Shown one piece after another: positions 9,020-16,738 of a DNA stretch of 61,106 bases. Each line of letters opens with the position of its first letter. The first letter of the stretch is position 1. Made by a program: the position numbers and the translations under genes. The notes beneath the pieces were generated by a model. That model had not been told where the DNA came from. It worked only from the letters and a program-made list of their open reading frames with translations, and ran no database searches. Origin of the DNA: Methanomicrobiaceae archaeon (GTDB taxonomy: Archaea > Halobacteriota > Methanomicrobia > Methanomicrobiales > Methanomicrobiaceae); NCBI GenBank assembly GCA_016937345.1, contig JAFGWE010000034.1, forward strand, positions 1 through 61,106, given 5' to 3'.

Positions 9020-9994
9020 TTAGGATTCTCTTTTTAGAATGCATTCGAAAATTCTGTCCCCAAACTCTCCTGTTCCTGCACTTCCGCCGAGGTCAGGTGT
9101 ACATACGCCTGATATTATTGACCTGAGGATGCATTCCTCGATAATTTCTGCCTCTCTTTTCATCCCAAAATGTTCAAGCATCATTGCAGCGCTTCTGATG
9201 GCTGCTACCGGGTTTGCAATACCCTTCCCTGCGATATCAGGTGCACTTCCGTGAACCGGCTCAAAAAATGCATATTTTTCACCTATGTTTGCGCTCGGAA
9301 GCATGCCGAGGCCTCCTGTGAGATAACCGCATGCATCACTCAGGATGTCGCCGAACATGTTTGTTGTGACAATCACATCATATCTCTCCGGGTGCATCAG
9401 AACATCCAGTGTCAGGGCATCAATAAACATGGTTTTATACAAAACACCGCATGCATCCGCCGTTTTTATGCAGGTGTCCCTGAAGAGAATATCGGACTTT
9501 AAAACATTTGCCTTGTTTCCAATAACAAGAGGCTTTCTGAATCCCCTGTCAGCTGAAAGCTCACATGCTTTCCTTGCAATTCTCTCACTGCCCTTTCTTG
9601 TGACCACACGAAGAGTCGTTGATCTCTCATCTCCAAGTTCCTCTATTCCGGAATAAAGCCCTTCTGTGTTCTCCCTGACAACCATTATATCAAAACTGCC
9701 GCCCCTGACCGGCCGCAGGTTCGCATAAAGGTCAAGCTCATGGCGTATCTTTAAGAGGATACTTTTATAATCCGGATCGGGAGGTGTTGTAACAGCACCA
9801 AAGAGGATGGCATCTGAGCCCTTCATCGCAGAAATATCGTCTTCTGTGCATGCACAACCTTCTTTTTCCCACTTTTCATATCCCAAAAATATGTCAGAAT
9901 AATCCGCATCAGGCAGGAAGTGCATGAGAACCTTTTTTGCAACCGGAATCACCTCACGTCCGATTCCGTCGCCCTCACATACCGCAATTTTCAT
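9020..9994 (-). CDS. aksF: isohomocitrate / 3-isopropylmalate dehydrogenase
   Basis: 324 residues of the beta-decarboxylating dehydrogenase family. GDGIGREVIP lies at the N-terminus, RENTEGLYSG marks the substrate loop, NMFGDILSD the metal site and EPVHGSAPDIAG the NAD site. It would oxidatively decarboxylate isohomocitrate to 2-oxoadipate and the two longer homologues to 2-oxopimelate and 2-oxosuberate. Sequence alone does not separate AksF from LeuB; the operon with homocitrate synthase and a homoaconitase-type small subunit favours AksF. Its start overlaps the stop of the upstream unknown gene by 4 bases. Confidence 0.85.
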   Translation of the reverse strand: MKIAVCEGDGIGREVIPVAKKVLMHFLPDADYSDIFLGYEKWEKEGCACTEDDISAMKGSDAILFGAVTTPPDPDYKSILLKIRHELDLYANLRPVRGGSFDIMVVRENTEGLYSGIEELGDERSTTLRVVTRKGSERIARKACELSADRGFRKPLVIGNKANVLKSDILFRDTCIKTADACGVLYKTMFIDALTLDVLMHPERYDVIVTTNMFGDILSDACGYLTGGLGMLPSANIGEKYAFFEPVHGSAPDIAGKGIANPVAAIRSAAMMLEHFGMKREAEIIEECILRSIISGVCTPDLGGSAGTGEFGDRIFECILKRES

Positions 9995-10818
9995 ACTTTG
10001 TTTTTCTCCTGATAAATCCTGCAGAGATCAAAGACAGCATCGGCAATTATCTTCGGCGATGCACCCCAGTGGACAACATAGCCTGTTATCCCATCCTCTG
10101 TTTTTAAGCCGCACCTCTCAGCCCTGCAGCATCTTGCAACATAAGGACTTTTCTTCTCATCGGCCGCCCTGTCCGCCGGACATATGTTCTCTATTTCAAA
10201 ATCCCCGTCATAGCATTCGGCAAGAAACTGCCTTGCAGTAAGACATCCTGCTACCTTTTCGCCGCCTGAGAGTCTGTCCTCATCCAGGGTTACATCAAAT
10301 CCCCCTGCCCTGCACGGGTATACAGAAGCCTCTGCATCTCTTATATCACGGATGATATGCTCAAATTCAATCTCAAGCTCCCCGAAGATGCCTGTTTTTT
10401 CAAGGCTTTTAACAATCTCTGAAAGATTTGGCCATGGAGGCTCAGCATCATACAGATATATTTTAAGAAGACCTGACAAATCAGCATCAATTACAAATGT
10501 CATATGCTCATCAAATCCCTTAAAAATCGTGCAGCGCCTGCCGGTTTTATCAAATGACTCTTTTGCAAGCCTGATTAGATTTGCCCTGTCAAAAAGAAGG
10601 ACCTGGTTGGGATACATATATGTTTCAGAATCTCCTGCAAGTTTTTTTGATGATTTCATCCTTCGCAAAAGCCCTGTTTTTCCTTCAGTTTCTATCTCAA
10701 TAATTTCAAATCCGTAATCAGTCTTTTTGATAAGATAGCGGCTTAAAAAATATACAAGGTCGCCAAACGGCTTTTTGTCAGCAAATCCTACCTCCTTGCA
10801 CTGCCGCGGAAAGATCAT
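9991..10818 (-). CDS. unknown 275-aa protein inside the aks operon
   Basis: I do not recognise a characterised family. It has 275 residues, is soluble and has no membrane segment or signal peptide. Cysteines are concentrated in the last third (PCRAG, CLTARQFLAEC, CPADR, RCCRAERCG), enough for a metal or Fe-S site. It overlaps hacB by 4 bases upstream and aksF by 4 bases downstream, so it is translationally coupled between two chain-elongation genes. GGAGAG precedes the ATG. The placement suggests a role in the same pathway, possibly a late step of coenzyme B assembly. That is inference from context only. Confidence 0.8.
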   Translation of the reverse strand: MIFPRQCKEVGFADKKPFGDLVYFLSRYLIKKTDYGFEIIEIETEGKTGLLRRMKSSKKLAGDSETYMYPNQVLLFDRANLIRLAKESFDKTGRRCTIFKGFDEHMTFVIDADLSGLLKIYLYDAEPPWPNLSEIVKSLEKTGIFGELEIEFEHIIRDIRDAEASVYPCRAGGFDVTLDEDRLSGGEKVAGCLTARQFLAECYDGDFEIENICPADRAADEKKSPYVARCCRAERCGLKTEDGITGYVVHWGASPKIIADAVFDLCRIYQEKNKV

Positions 10819-11288
10819 CTTTTCTCTCCCAGGTACCCTGCAAGGCCGCCTGCCTTTAAGATATCTTTCATCTTTTCTGACAGTTCCTTTGCCTCATATA
10901 TTTTCCCGCCTGTCTCAACATATGACATATCAGGATCAAATGTGACAATATCGCCGTCTTTGCATCCCGTGATGTCGCATTCAAAAACATATAACCCCAG
11001 GTTCACACAGTTTCTGAAAAAAATCCGTGCAAAAGACGGTGCAACAACAGCGAGCACTCCTGCCTCTTTTAAGGCTGCTGCGGCCTGCTCGCGTGATGAG
11101 CCGCATCCTATGTTGTTTCCGGCTATAATCACAGATCCCCTGAGCCTTTCTGCAATTGTGCTGTCATAATCCTCAAACGCATGCTCAACCCAGATCTTTT
11201 TATCAGTTGTCCTGAGATAGCGGCCGGCAATTATCATATCGGTGTCAACATCGCTGCCTATAACAACGGCATGGCCTGATATCTTCAT
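10815..11288 (-). CDS. hacB: homoaconitase small subunit (LeuD/HacB family)
   Basis: 157 residues, normal for the small swivel subunit. GNNIGCGSSREQA is the family's substrate-binding signature. The specificity loop reads YLRTTD with Arg at residue 26. In the Methanocaldococcus enzymes an Arg in this loop is associated with homoaconitase rather than isopropylmalate isomerase, as I recall the published comparison. With HacA it would isomerise homocitrate, homo2-citrate and homo3-citrate. Its start overlaps the hacA stop by 4 bases (ATGA type coupling). Confidence 0.86.
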   Translation of the reverse strand: MKISGHAVVIGSDVDTDMIIAGRYLRTTDKKIWVEHAFEDYDSTIAERLRGSVIIAGNNIGCGSSREQAAAALKEAGVLAVVAPSFARIFFRNCVNLGLYVFECDITGCKDGDIVTFDPDMSYVETGGKIYEAKELSEKMKDILKAGGLAGYLGEKR

Positions 11289-12499
11289 AAAAGCTCCTCC
11301 GGGGAAGTGATCTCGCCTGTAACAGCGCTTGCCGCCGCCGTTTGCGGGGAGCAGAGGTAATACTCAGCACCTACGCCCATCCTGTTTTTGAAATTCCTGT
11401 TTGCGGTTGAAAGACCAACCTCGCCTTCGCCGAGGACACCCATATGTGCACCGAGGCACGGTCCGCATCCCGGGGGGCACACGGTGCATCCTGCCTCTAT
11501 TATATCTGAAAGAATCCCGTTCTTCAGAGCTTTTGAGAGAACACTCCTTGATGCCGGTACAACAACAGTCCTGACTTTAACCTTTTTTCCCTTAACAATT
11601 GCAGAAAACCGGAGGAGGTCATCATATCTTCCGTTGGTGCATGTCCCTAAAAAGACCTGATCAAGCTTTGTTCCGGAATAATCCGTAACAGGAACCGCAT
11701 TGTCAACGCGGTTTGGAACAGCAAGAAGAGGTTCCAGATTCGAAAGATCGATGTTGACTGTCCTCTCATATGAACAGTCAGAAGGAGTCTGAATGTCTGC
11801 TTTTTTCCCGTATTCTGCAAGGTATTCTGCAGTTTTTTTATCCGAATAAAAAAGCCCTGCTTTTGCGCCGGTCTCAACTGCCATGTTGGAGAGAGTAAGC
11901 CTGCCGGAAACAGGCATTGCCTCTGCACCTTCGCCTGTAAACTCAAGGGCCATGTATGTTCCGCCGTCCATCCCCAGCTTTTTAATATACATAAGTGCGG
12001 CATCCTTGGGTTCGGCAAAACCGGAAAAATCTCCTGAAAGATGTACATTGATAGTTTCAGGGACCCTAAACCATGTCTCACCTGTCGCCCAGATTCCTGC
12101 CATATCTGTTGCGCCGACACCTGTTGCAAACGCTCCGAGAGCACCCATTGTACATGAATGCGAATCAGCGCCCACAACAATCTCTCCCGGAAGGCACTCT
12201 CCCTCGCTCATAATCTGGTGGCATATCCCGCAGCCGACGTCATGAAATGAAAATCCTTTGCTTATGGAAAAATCCCTTAAATCATGCTGAAGATTTGCCG
12301 TTGTTGTGTTGTTTGCAGGGGCTATATGGTCATATATTATTGATACTTTTTCAGGTGCGGCTAAATTCTGCTTTTTAAAGCCCCTTAATGCAACAAGCGC
12401 CTGAATGCCTGTCCCGTCGTGGGCAAAAGCCCTGTCAACCGCCCTGTCGACATACGACCCTGCCGGCCCCTCGAGTATTCTCTCTGAAAGTGTCTCCAA
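11285..12499 (-). CDS. hacA: homoaconitase large subunit (LeuC/HacA family)
   Basis: About 405 residues from the TTG at 12499. I choose it over an in-frame ATG 24 bases upstream because AAGGAGGGAT lies between them and because the protein then begins METLSERIL like its relatives. The 4Fe-4S cysteines are visible in FLGTCTNGR and CTVCPPGCGPCLG, and VGADSHSCTMGA is the aconitase-family signature. It works with the adjacent small subunit on tricarboxylic intermediates of 2-oxoacid chain elongation. The ribosome site lies inside the last codons of aksA. Confidence 0.88.
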   Translation of the reverse strand: METLSERILEGPAGSYVDRAVDRAFAHDGTGIQALVALRGFKKQNLAAPEKVSIIYDHIAPANNTTTANLQHDLRDFSISKGFSFHDVGCGICHQIMSEGECLPGEIVVGADSHSCTMGALGAFATGVGATDMAGIWATGETWFRVPETINVHLSGDFSGFAEPKDAALMYIKKLGMDGGTYMALEFTGEGAEAMPVSGRLTLSNMAVETGAKAGLFYSDKKTAEYLAEYGKKADIQTPSDCSYERTVNIDLSNLEPLLAVPNRVDNAVPVTDYSGTKLDQVFLGTCTNGRYDDLLRFSAIVKGKKVKVRTVVVPASRSVLSKALKNGILSDIIEAGCTVCPPGCGPCLGAHMGVLGEGEVGLSTANRNFKNRMGVGAEYYLCSPQTAAASAVTGEITSPEELL

Positions 12500-12503
12500 G
12501 TTA

Positions 12504-13628
12504 TTATCCCTCCTTTTTTGCACGTTTTATCACAGACATCAGAACGTCCTGAGTAATGCTGCATTTTCCTTCGCTTATTGTTTTAATTCTGTTTAAGCTC
12601 CATGTCACCTGTTCGGGTGTAAGATCACATCCGATGGAATTTAGGATATGCTCAAGGCCTTTTCGCCCCGTATGTTTTCCGAGAATGAACTTCTGTTCAC
12701 CTCCGACCATCTCAGGCGGGAAATATTCGTAGGTTTTTCTGTCTTTAAGAAGAGCTGCAATGTGAATTCCGCTCTCATGGGCGAATGCATGCTCTCCGAC
12801 GACTGCCTTTGTCTTTGAAACGCAGATTCCTGAGTATTTTTCAACAGTTTTTGAAAGTTTTGTAAGACCTGTAAGATCATAGCGGTCAACGCCGCAATTC
12901 ATCCTGAGTGCGACCAAAACCTCTTCAAGACTTGCGTTTCCGGCACGCTCACCTATTCCGTTTACGGTTGTGTGAAGCTGAAACGCGCCTGCCTGTGCCG
13001 CTGTTATTGTATTTGCCGACGCAAATCCCATGTCGTTGTGGCAGTGAACACAGAGAGGATTTTTAAGATCCTTCTTAAGCTCTTTTACAGTTTCATACAT
13101 CTCAAGAGGGGTCATAGCACCAACAGTGTCTGCAAAACTGCTATATGCAGCACCCCTTTCGGCTCCTCTCCTGTACATCTCCTTTAAAAATCCGATATCG
13201 GTTCTTGAGGCCTCTTCTGCCGAGAATCTGACCCTAAGTCCATGATCGTTTGCGTAATCAACCATGCCAAGTGCCAGTTCCAGCATCTCTTCACGGTTTT
13301 TTTTATACTTGACTCTTATGTGAAGATCTGATGTCGCGAAAAAAACGCTTACAAGATCAACCCCGCAGTCGATTGCAGCATCAAGGTCTGATTTGACGCA
13401 TCTTGAAAGACAGCATGTACGTGCAGAAAGCCCCATCTCAGCAATAGCCCTGACACTTCTCTTCTCATTTTCTGAGACACTTGGAAATCCTGCCTCAATT
13501 ACTTCTATTCCGACAGCGTCAAGCTTCTCGGCAATATCCTTTTTTTCTTCGCAGGTAAAGGATACTCCCGGGGTCTGTTCGCCGTCTCTTAGTGTAACAT
13601 CACATATCTCAACAACTGATTTTCTCAT
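12504..13628 (-). CDS. aksA: homocitrate synthase (2-isopropylmalate synthase family)
   Basis: About 374 residues. It condenses acetyl-CoA with 2-oxoglutarate, then with 2-oxoadipate and 2-oxopimelate, in the route to 2-oxosuberate. The TIM-barrel signatures are RDGEQTPGVSF near the N-terminus and the HCHNDMG metal motif. It lacks the C-terminal LeuA allosteric domain (about 500 residues in leucine-regulated LeuA), which fits AksA. The start at 13628 follows GGAGGGGTG and overlaps the end of the TPP-enzyme gene by 20 bases. A related NifV/citramalate synthase activity cannot be excluded from sequence. Confidence 0.87.
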   Translation of the reverse strand: MRKSVVEICDVTLRDGEQTPGVSFTCEEKKDIAEKLDAVGIEVIEAGFPSVSENEKRSVRAIAEMGLSARTCCLSRCVKSDLDAAIDCGVDLVSVFFATSDLHIRVKYKKNREEMLELALGMVDYANDHGLRVRFSAEEASRTDIGFLKEMYRRGAERGAAYSSFADTVGAMTPLEMYETVKELKKDLKNPLCVHCHNDMGFASANTITAAQAGAFQLHTTVNGIGERAGNASLEEVLVALRMNCGVDRYDLTGLTKLSKTVEKYSGICVSKTKAVVGEHAFAHESGIHIAALLKDRKTYEYFPPEMVGGEQKFILGKHTGRKGLEHILNSIGCDLTPEQVTWSLNRIKTISEGKCSITQDVLMSVIKRAKKEG

Positions 13629-14835
13629 GCCAACACCCCTCCAGGCATCTTCCCTCAACAACTATGACTTTTAAACGATCCCGCTTTCCACTGAGATTAT
13701 CCTCAAGAAGAGCTCTTAAAGAGGGATCTGAGGCATCTCTTAAAACGGGGTCCAAAAAGCTGATGTAGGGCATTATGTCAGGAATGTTCTGGCCTCCTGT
13801 CATAGCCATTTTCCTGTTTTTAAGAACAATGCAGAGCAGCGGCATCTTTTTCTGATGTATGTCAATCAGTGCATTAATTCCGGAATGCATAAGTGCATAG
13901 TCGCCGGTGAGAGCGACTTTGGTGCTTTTTGCCGCAACCGCCGGAGATGAACCCAGTCCGTAGTTTGCAAGTCCGAATCCGTAAGGCGGATTTTTTGCAA
14001 GAAGGGAGCATCCTGTGTCCATGACTGCCAAAGCACCTGAATCTGTTATTATCTCAAAAAGAGTTTTGTAAGGGCAGTTTTTGCACAGGGTCTTTGTAAA
14101 CCCGCGGCTTTTTGCAGATTCAGGATCCTTTGTAAATTCCGGCGGACTGGGATTCTGATGCTCTTTTAGAAATTTTCGGCCCACTTCTTCAGTATTTTTG
14201 GCCGGACTCAACAAACCTGAATTCAAAGGCGGCCACACAAATGGCGGTTTAGACCATTCATACATTTTACGGGTATTGTTATCAGCAAATTCTGACCTGC
14301 CTCTCATAGTAAGATTTGGTGGTGTGAGCTCTCCGTACCTCTGAACTCTTTGGGGAATCTCTGAATCTTCAATGCAGGCCTCAAGAATTGCGGGGGTCAC
14401 ACGGATTATGCAGACTCTTGAAAACTTCTCTGATGCCTGCATTGCAGACTCTACTGCTGATGCAATATTGTCCCCGTCCGGCTCCATCATCGGGACTTCT
14501 GCCATCTCTGCAAAATACCTTGAATCCTGCCTGTTCTGCGACCCGCATGCTGTTGTGTCATCACCAGCAATAATTACAATTCCTCCGCGGATACCCTGTG
14601 TAACTGCATTGACAAGAGGGTCACATAGTGCGTTCATCCCTGCATTTTTTACAATTACAACCGACCTTAACCCGGAGACGGAATCTCCAAGGGCATATTC
14701 AAGTGCTGTCTTCTCATTGACAGTATACTCCGCCCGGCAGTTTTCTGAAAGGCCTGTTACAGGATATCCCGGTACGGAGTAGCAGGTATCAGAGCCTTTT
14801 ATAACAGCTTCTGCAAGAATTATTTCTCCTTTCAT
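13609..14835 (-). CDS. IorA-like thiamine-pyrophosphate enzyme lacking the ferredoxin domain
   Basis: About 408 residues from the ATG at 14835, which follows GGGAGG; an upstream in-frame ATG lacks such a site. The N-terminal half is an indolepyruvate ferredoxin oxidoreductase-type Pyr domain: YTVNEKTALEYALG contains the TPP-activating Glu, and GSQNRQDSRY is typical. The C-terminal half is the PP domain: LCKNCPYKTLFE, then GDYALMHSG...LKN forming the GDx(~26)N TPP motif. IorA normally ends with two ferredoxin clusters; these are absent and only a few Cys remain. A non-oxidative decarboxylase is therefore plausible. Between aksA and a radical SAM gene, 2-oxosuberate decarboxylation is the obvious candidate reaction (inference). 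Confidence 0.82.
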   Translation of the reverse strand: MKGEIILAEAVIKGSDTCYSVPGYPVTGLSENCRAEYTVNEKTALEYALGDSVSGLRSVVIVKNAGMNALCDPLVNAVTQGIRGGIVIIAGDDTTACGSQNRQDSRYFAEMAEVPMMEPDGDNIASAVESAMQASEKFSRVCIIRVTPAILEACIEDSEIPQRVQRYGELTPPNLTMRGRSEFADNNTRKMYEWSKPPFVWPPLNSGLLSPAKNTEEVGRKFLKEHQNPSPPEFTKDPESAKSRGFTKTLCKNCPYKTLFEIITDSGALAVMDTGCSLLAKNPPYGFGLANYGLGSSPAVAAKSTKVALTGDYALMHSGINALIDIHQKKMPLLCIVLKNRKMAMTGGQNIPDIMPYISFLDPVLRDASDPSLRALLEDNLSGKRDRLKVIVVEGRCLEGCWHEKISC

Positions 14836-14837
14836 TT

Positions 14838-15800
14838 TTACAAATCCCTCCCCGGTACAAGGTCGCACCCTGTGCATTTTGTGCACATTGTAAGGGCCCT
14901 TGAGTTGTCAAGCCCGTTTTTAACAAGCTCTTCTTTTAAAAACTCAGAGATTTTCAAAATACGCTCTGCTGAAGGCCTTTTATAATCCAAAAGGCTGCCT
15001 GATGGTGTAAGAGGCCTTATCACAGGAATAATTCCCATCCTGCAGAGTTCTCTGATGCAGCTCTTCATCTCTTCGTCTGTCTCTCCAAGACCTAAGATTA
15101 CATTTGAAAACACTCTGTTTTTGCCGAACAGCTCTACAGAACGATTCAGTGCCTCCCAGATCTCCTCACGTTCTGGCCCCGGACATATCTCTTTGAAGAG
15201 ATTTTCTGTAGCTGTTTCAAGGTTGAATTTGACCTCGGATACACCCAGTTCAAAGAGTCTTTCCGGGGTGCCCTCTGCCGGATAGATGGAGACACCTATC
15301 GGAATTTCAAATCTTTGAAGGCGTTTTATGACTTCAATGACTCTTTTTTCATCCTCTTTTGGTGATCCCATAACTCCGCTTGTTAAGGATATGCACTCTA
15401 TTCTGTCTGCTACCGCATCGACCATTCTTTCAATGAGATCAGGACTTTTTATCCGGCCTTTCTGTTTTGGCACGTTGCAGAATCTGCACCCGAATATGCA
15501 TCCTTCGCTTATCGTGATATAGGCCTGCTTTGGACAGTGCCATCCCACGGGTTCGATAAAGCCTGAAATGCAGATATCACCAGATTTAAGTTCGGCTAAG
15601 TCATTTCCAAAGCACCGGATTTCAACCGGGCTTTCTTCATCGACCGAGAGCCTGATTCTGGTCTCCCCGTCTGAAAAAAAAACAGATCCTGCTCCACCCG
15701 CACCGGGGCCTGCGTGTGACTGCTCAATCTCACATAAATCTCCGGTGAGCCTCGCAGTTCCGGTCTCTAAAAGCTTTGGTTTGAGCAGTCTGAGGTTCAT
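14838..15800 (-). CDS. BioB-like radical SAM protein
   Basis: 320 residues. The radical SAM cluster motif CIFGCRFCNVP (Cx3Cx2C) is near residue 125, after an unusual N-terminal region of about 100 residues that is strand-rich. The barrel continues with SIYPAEGTPERL and NVILGLGETDEEM, resembling biotin synthase-type and HmdB-type members. A C-terminal CTKCTGCD motif could bind an auxiliary cluster, as in sulfur-inserting BioB/LipA relatives. It overlaps the DDTD paralogue upstream by 4 bases and ends 2 bases before the TPP-enzyme start. Sulfur insertion into the coenzyme B chain or maturation of a partner are possible roles; neither is shown. Confidence 0.82.
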   Translation of the reverse strand: MNLRLLKPKLLETGTARLTGDLCEIEQSHAGPGAGGAGSVFFSDGETRIRLSVDEESPVEIRCFGNDLAELKSGDICISGFIEPVGWHCPKQAYITISEGCIFGCRFCNVPKQKGRIKSPDLIERMVDAVADRIECISLTSGVMGSPKEDEKRVIEVIKRLQRFEIPIGVSIYPAEGTPERLFELGVSEVKFNLETATENLFKEICPGPEREEIWEALNRSVELFGKNRVFSNVILGLGETDEEMKSCIRELCRMGIIPVIRPLTPSGSLLDYKRPSAERILKISEFLKEELVKNGLDNSRALTMCTKCTGCDLVPGRDL

Positions 15801-16738
15801 ATCAGTAGCGCCTCATCATAGTTTGTGTAAAACGGGATCGCAGCAGCGGCTCCGATTATGCCGCGGCCTTCCATTCTTATCTCAAGAAGATCTCTTATCT
15901 TTTCAAAATCAGAAAGAGTCACCTCGCCTGCCTTAACAGACCTGCCGAAATCCAGGAGCGAAGATGCATCAAACCCGATATAGGCACAGAGTCCTGTCTT
16001 TTCAGAGAGAGTGTATCTGGAGAGCAGAGCCTCAAATCTGTCAAGAAGCCTTTGCGGCTCTGTTGTTGCAAACTCGCATGCGATTGCAACACAGTTTTTT
16101 GTCCGGTAGGGAACAGGAAACAGCTGTGTTATTGTGTGGGATAAGTACCTGGAATTTTTATCCTCAACTGATTTTGATATGTTATGGGCAAGAGTCCATG
16201 TTGCACCCTCTTCAGGAGTGTCGGTGTCATCAACTCCTATTACAACACGTGTAAATTTAGGAATCCATATTGTTGAGCCGGCAACCTTACCGCCGCCGGA
16301 AGGATCTGTTTTATGCCTTAAGACCCCGCAGGCGGATGATCTGCATATGCTCGCACCGACGCCTCCGCCCCCCATTCCTATGTATGTTATGGAAATCTCT
16401 GAATCCTCAACCGCAACTTCGCTGATCCCCGCGGGAAAATATGATCCCTGAAGATCAAGGTTAACACTCCCCGTATCAAGCATAAATCTCTGTGTGTTTC
16501 CAAGAATTTTTGAGGATTTTACAAGAGGGCTCTTAGTATAATGGCTTTTTGCCCACATTGCACCGCCAATGCAGTCAAATCTCTCTATAAGCTCAACTTT
16601 TTTTTCGTCTTCGGAGGCTACCGCACATATCTCCGGATATGTTACCGAATAGGGATTCTCCAGAAAATTTCCGTCAAACTCCATGTACTCCTCAGGAGAT
16701 ATCCGGTTAAATGATTCTTTTTCAGAGATGTTCGCCAT
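15797..16738 (-). CDS. DDTD-motif protein, methanogenesis marker 11-type paralogue B
   Basis: About 313 residues from the ATG at 16738, chosen because GGCAGGT precedes it; a longer in-frame start at 16792 would run into the upstream gene. The central GVDDTDTPEEGATW motif is shared with the next gene upstream and resembles the N-terminal nucleotide-binding motif of TiaS (tRNA-Ile2 agmatinylcytidine synthetase). Glycine-rich GMGGGGVGA and PSGGGKVAG segments precede it. The family is methanogen-restricted to my knowledge. It overlaps both neighbours, so it is co-translated with its paralogue and the radical SAM protein. Which of the two paralogues is the orthodox marker 11 I cannot decide. Confidence 0.75.
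   Translation of the reverse strand: MANISEKESFNRISPEEYMEFDGNFLENPYSVTYPEICAVASEDEKKVELIERFDCIGGAMWAKSHYTKSPLVKSSKILGNTQRFMLDTGSVNLDLQGSYFPAGISEVAVEDSEISITYIGMGGGGVGASICRSSACGVLRHKTDPSGGGKVAGSTIWIPKFTRVVIGVDDTDTPEEGATWTLAHNISKSVEDKNSRYLSHTITQLFPVPYRTKNCVAIACEFATTEPQRLLDRFEALLSRYTLSEKTGLCAYIGFDASSLLDFGRSVKAGEVTLSDFEKIRDLLEIRMEGRGIIGAAAAIPFYTNYDEALLI

Noticed and set aside
11647-12180. Long open frame inside hacA in another reading frame of the same strand
   Set aside because: It lies wholly within a conserved homoaconitase gene, has no ribosome site, and its sequence has no coherent domain.
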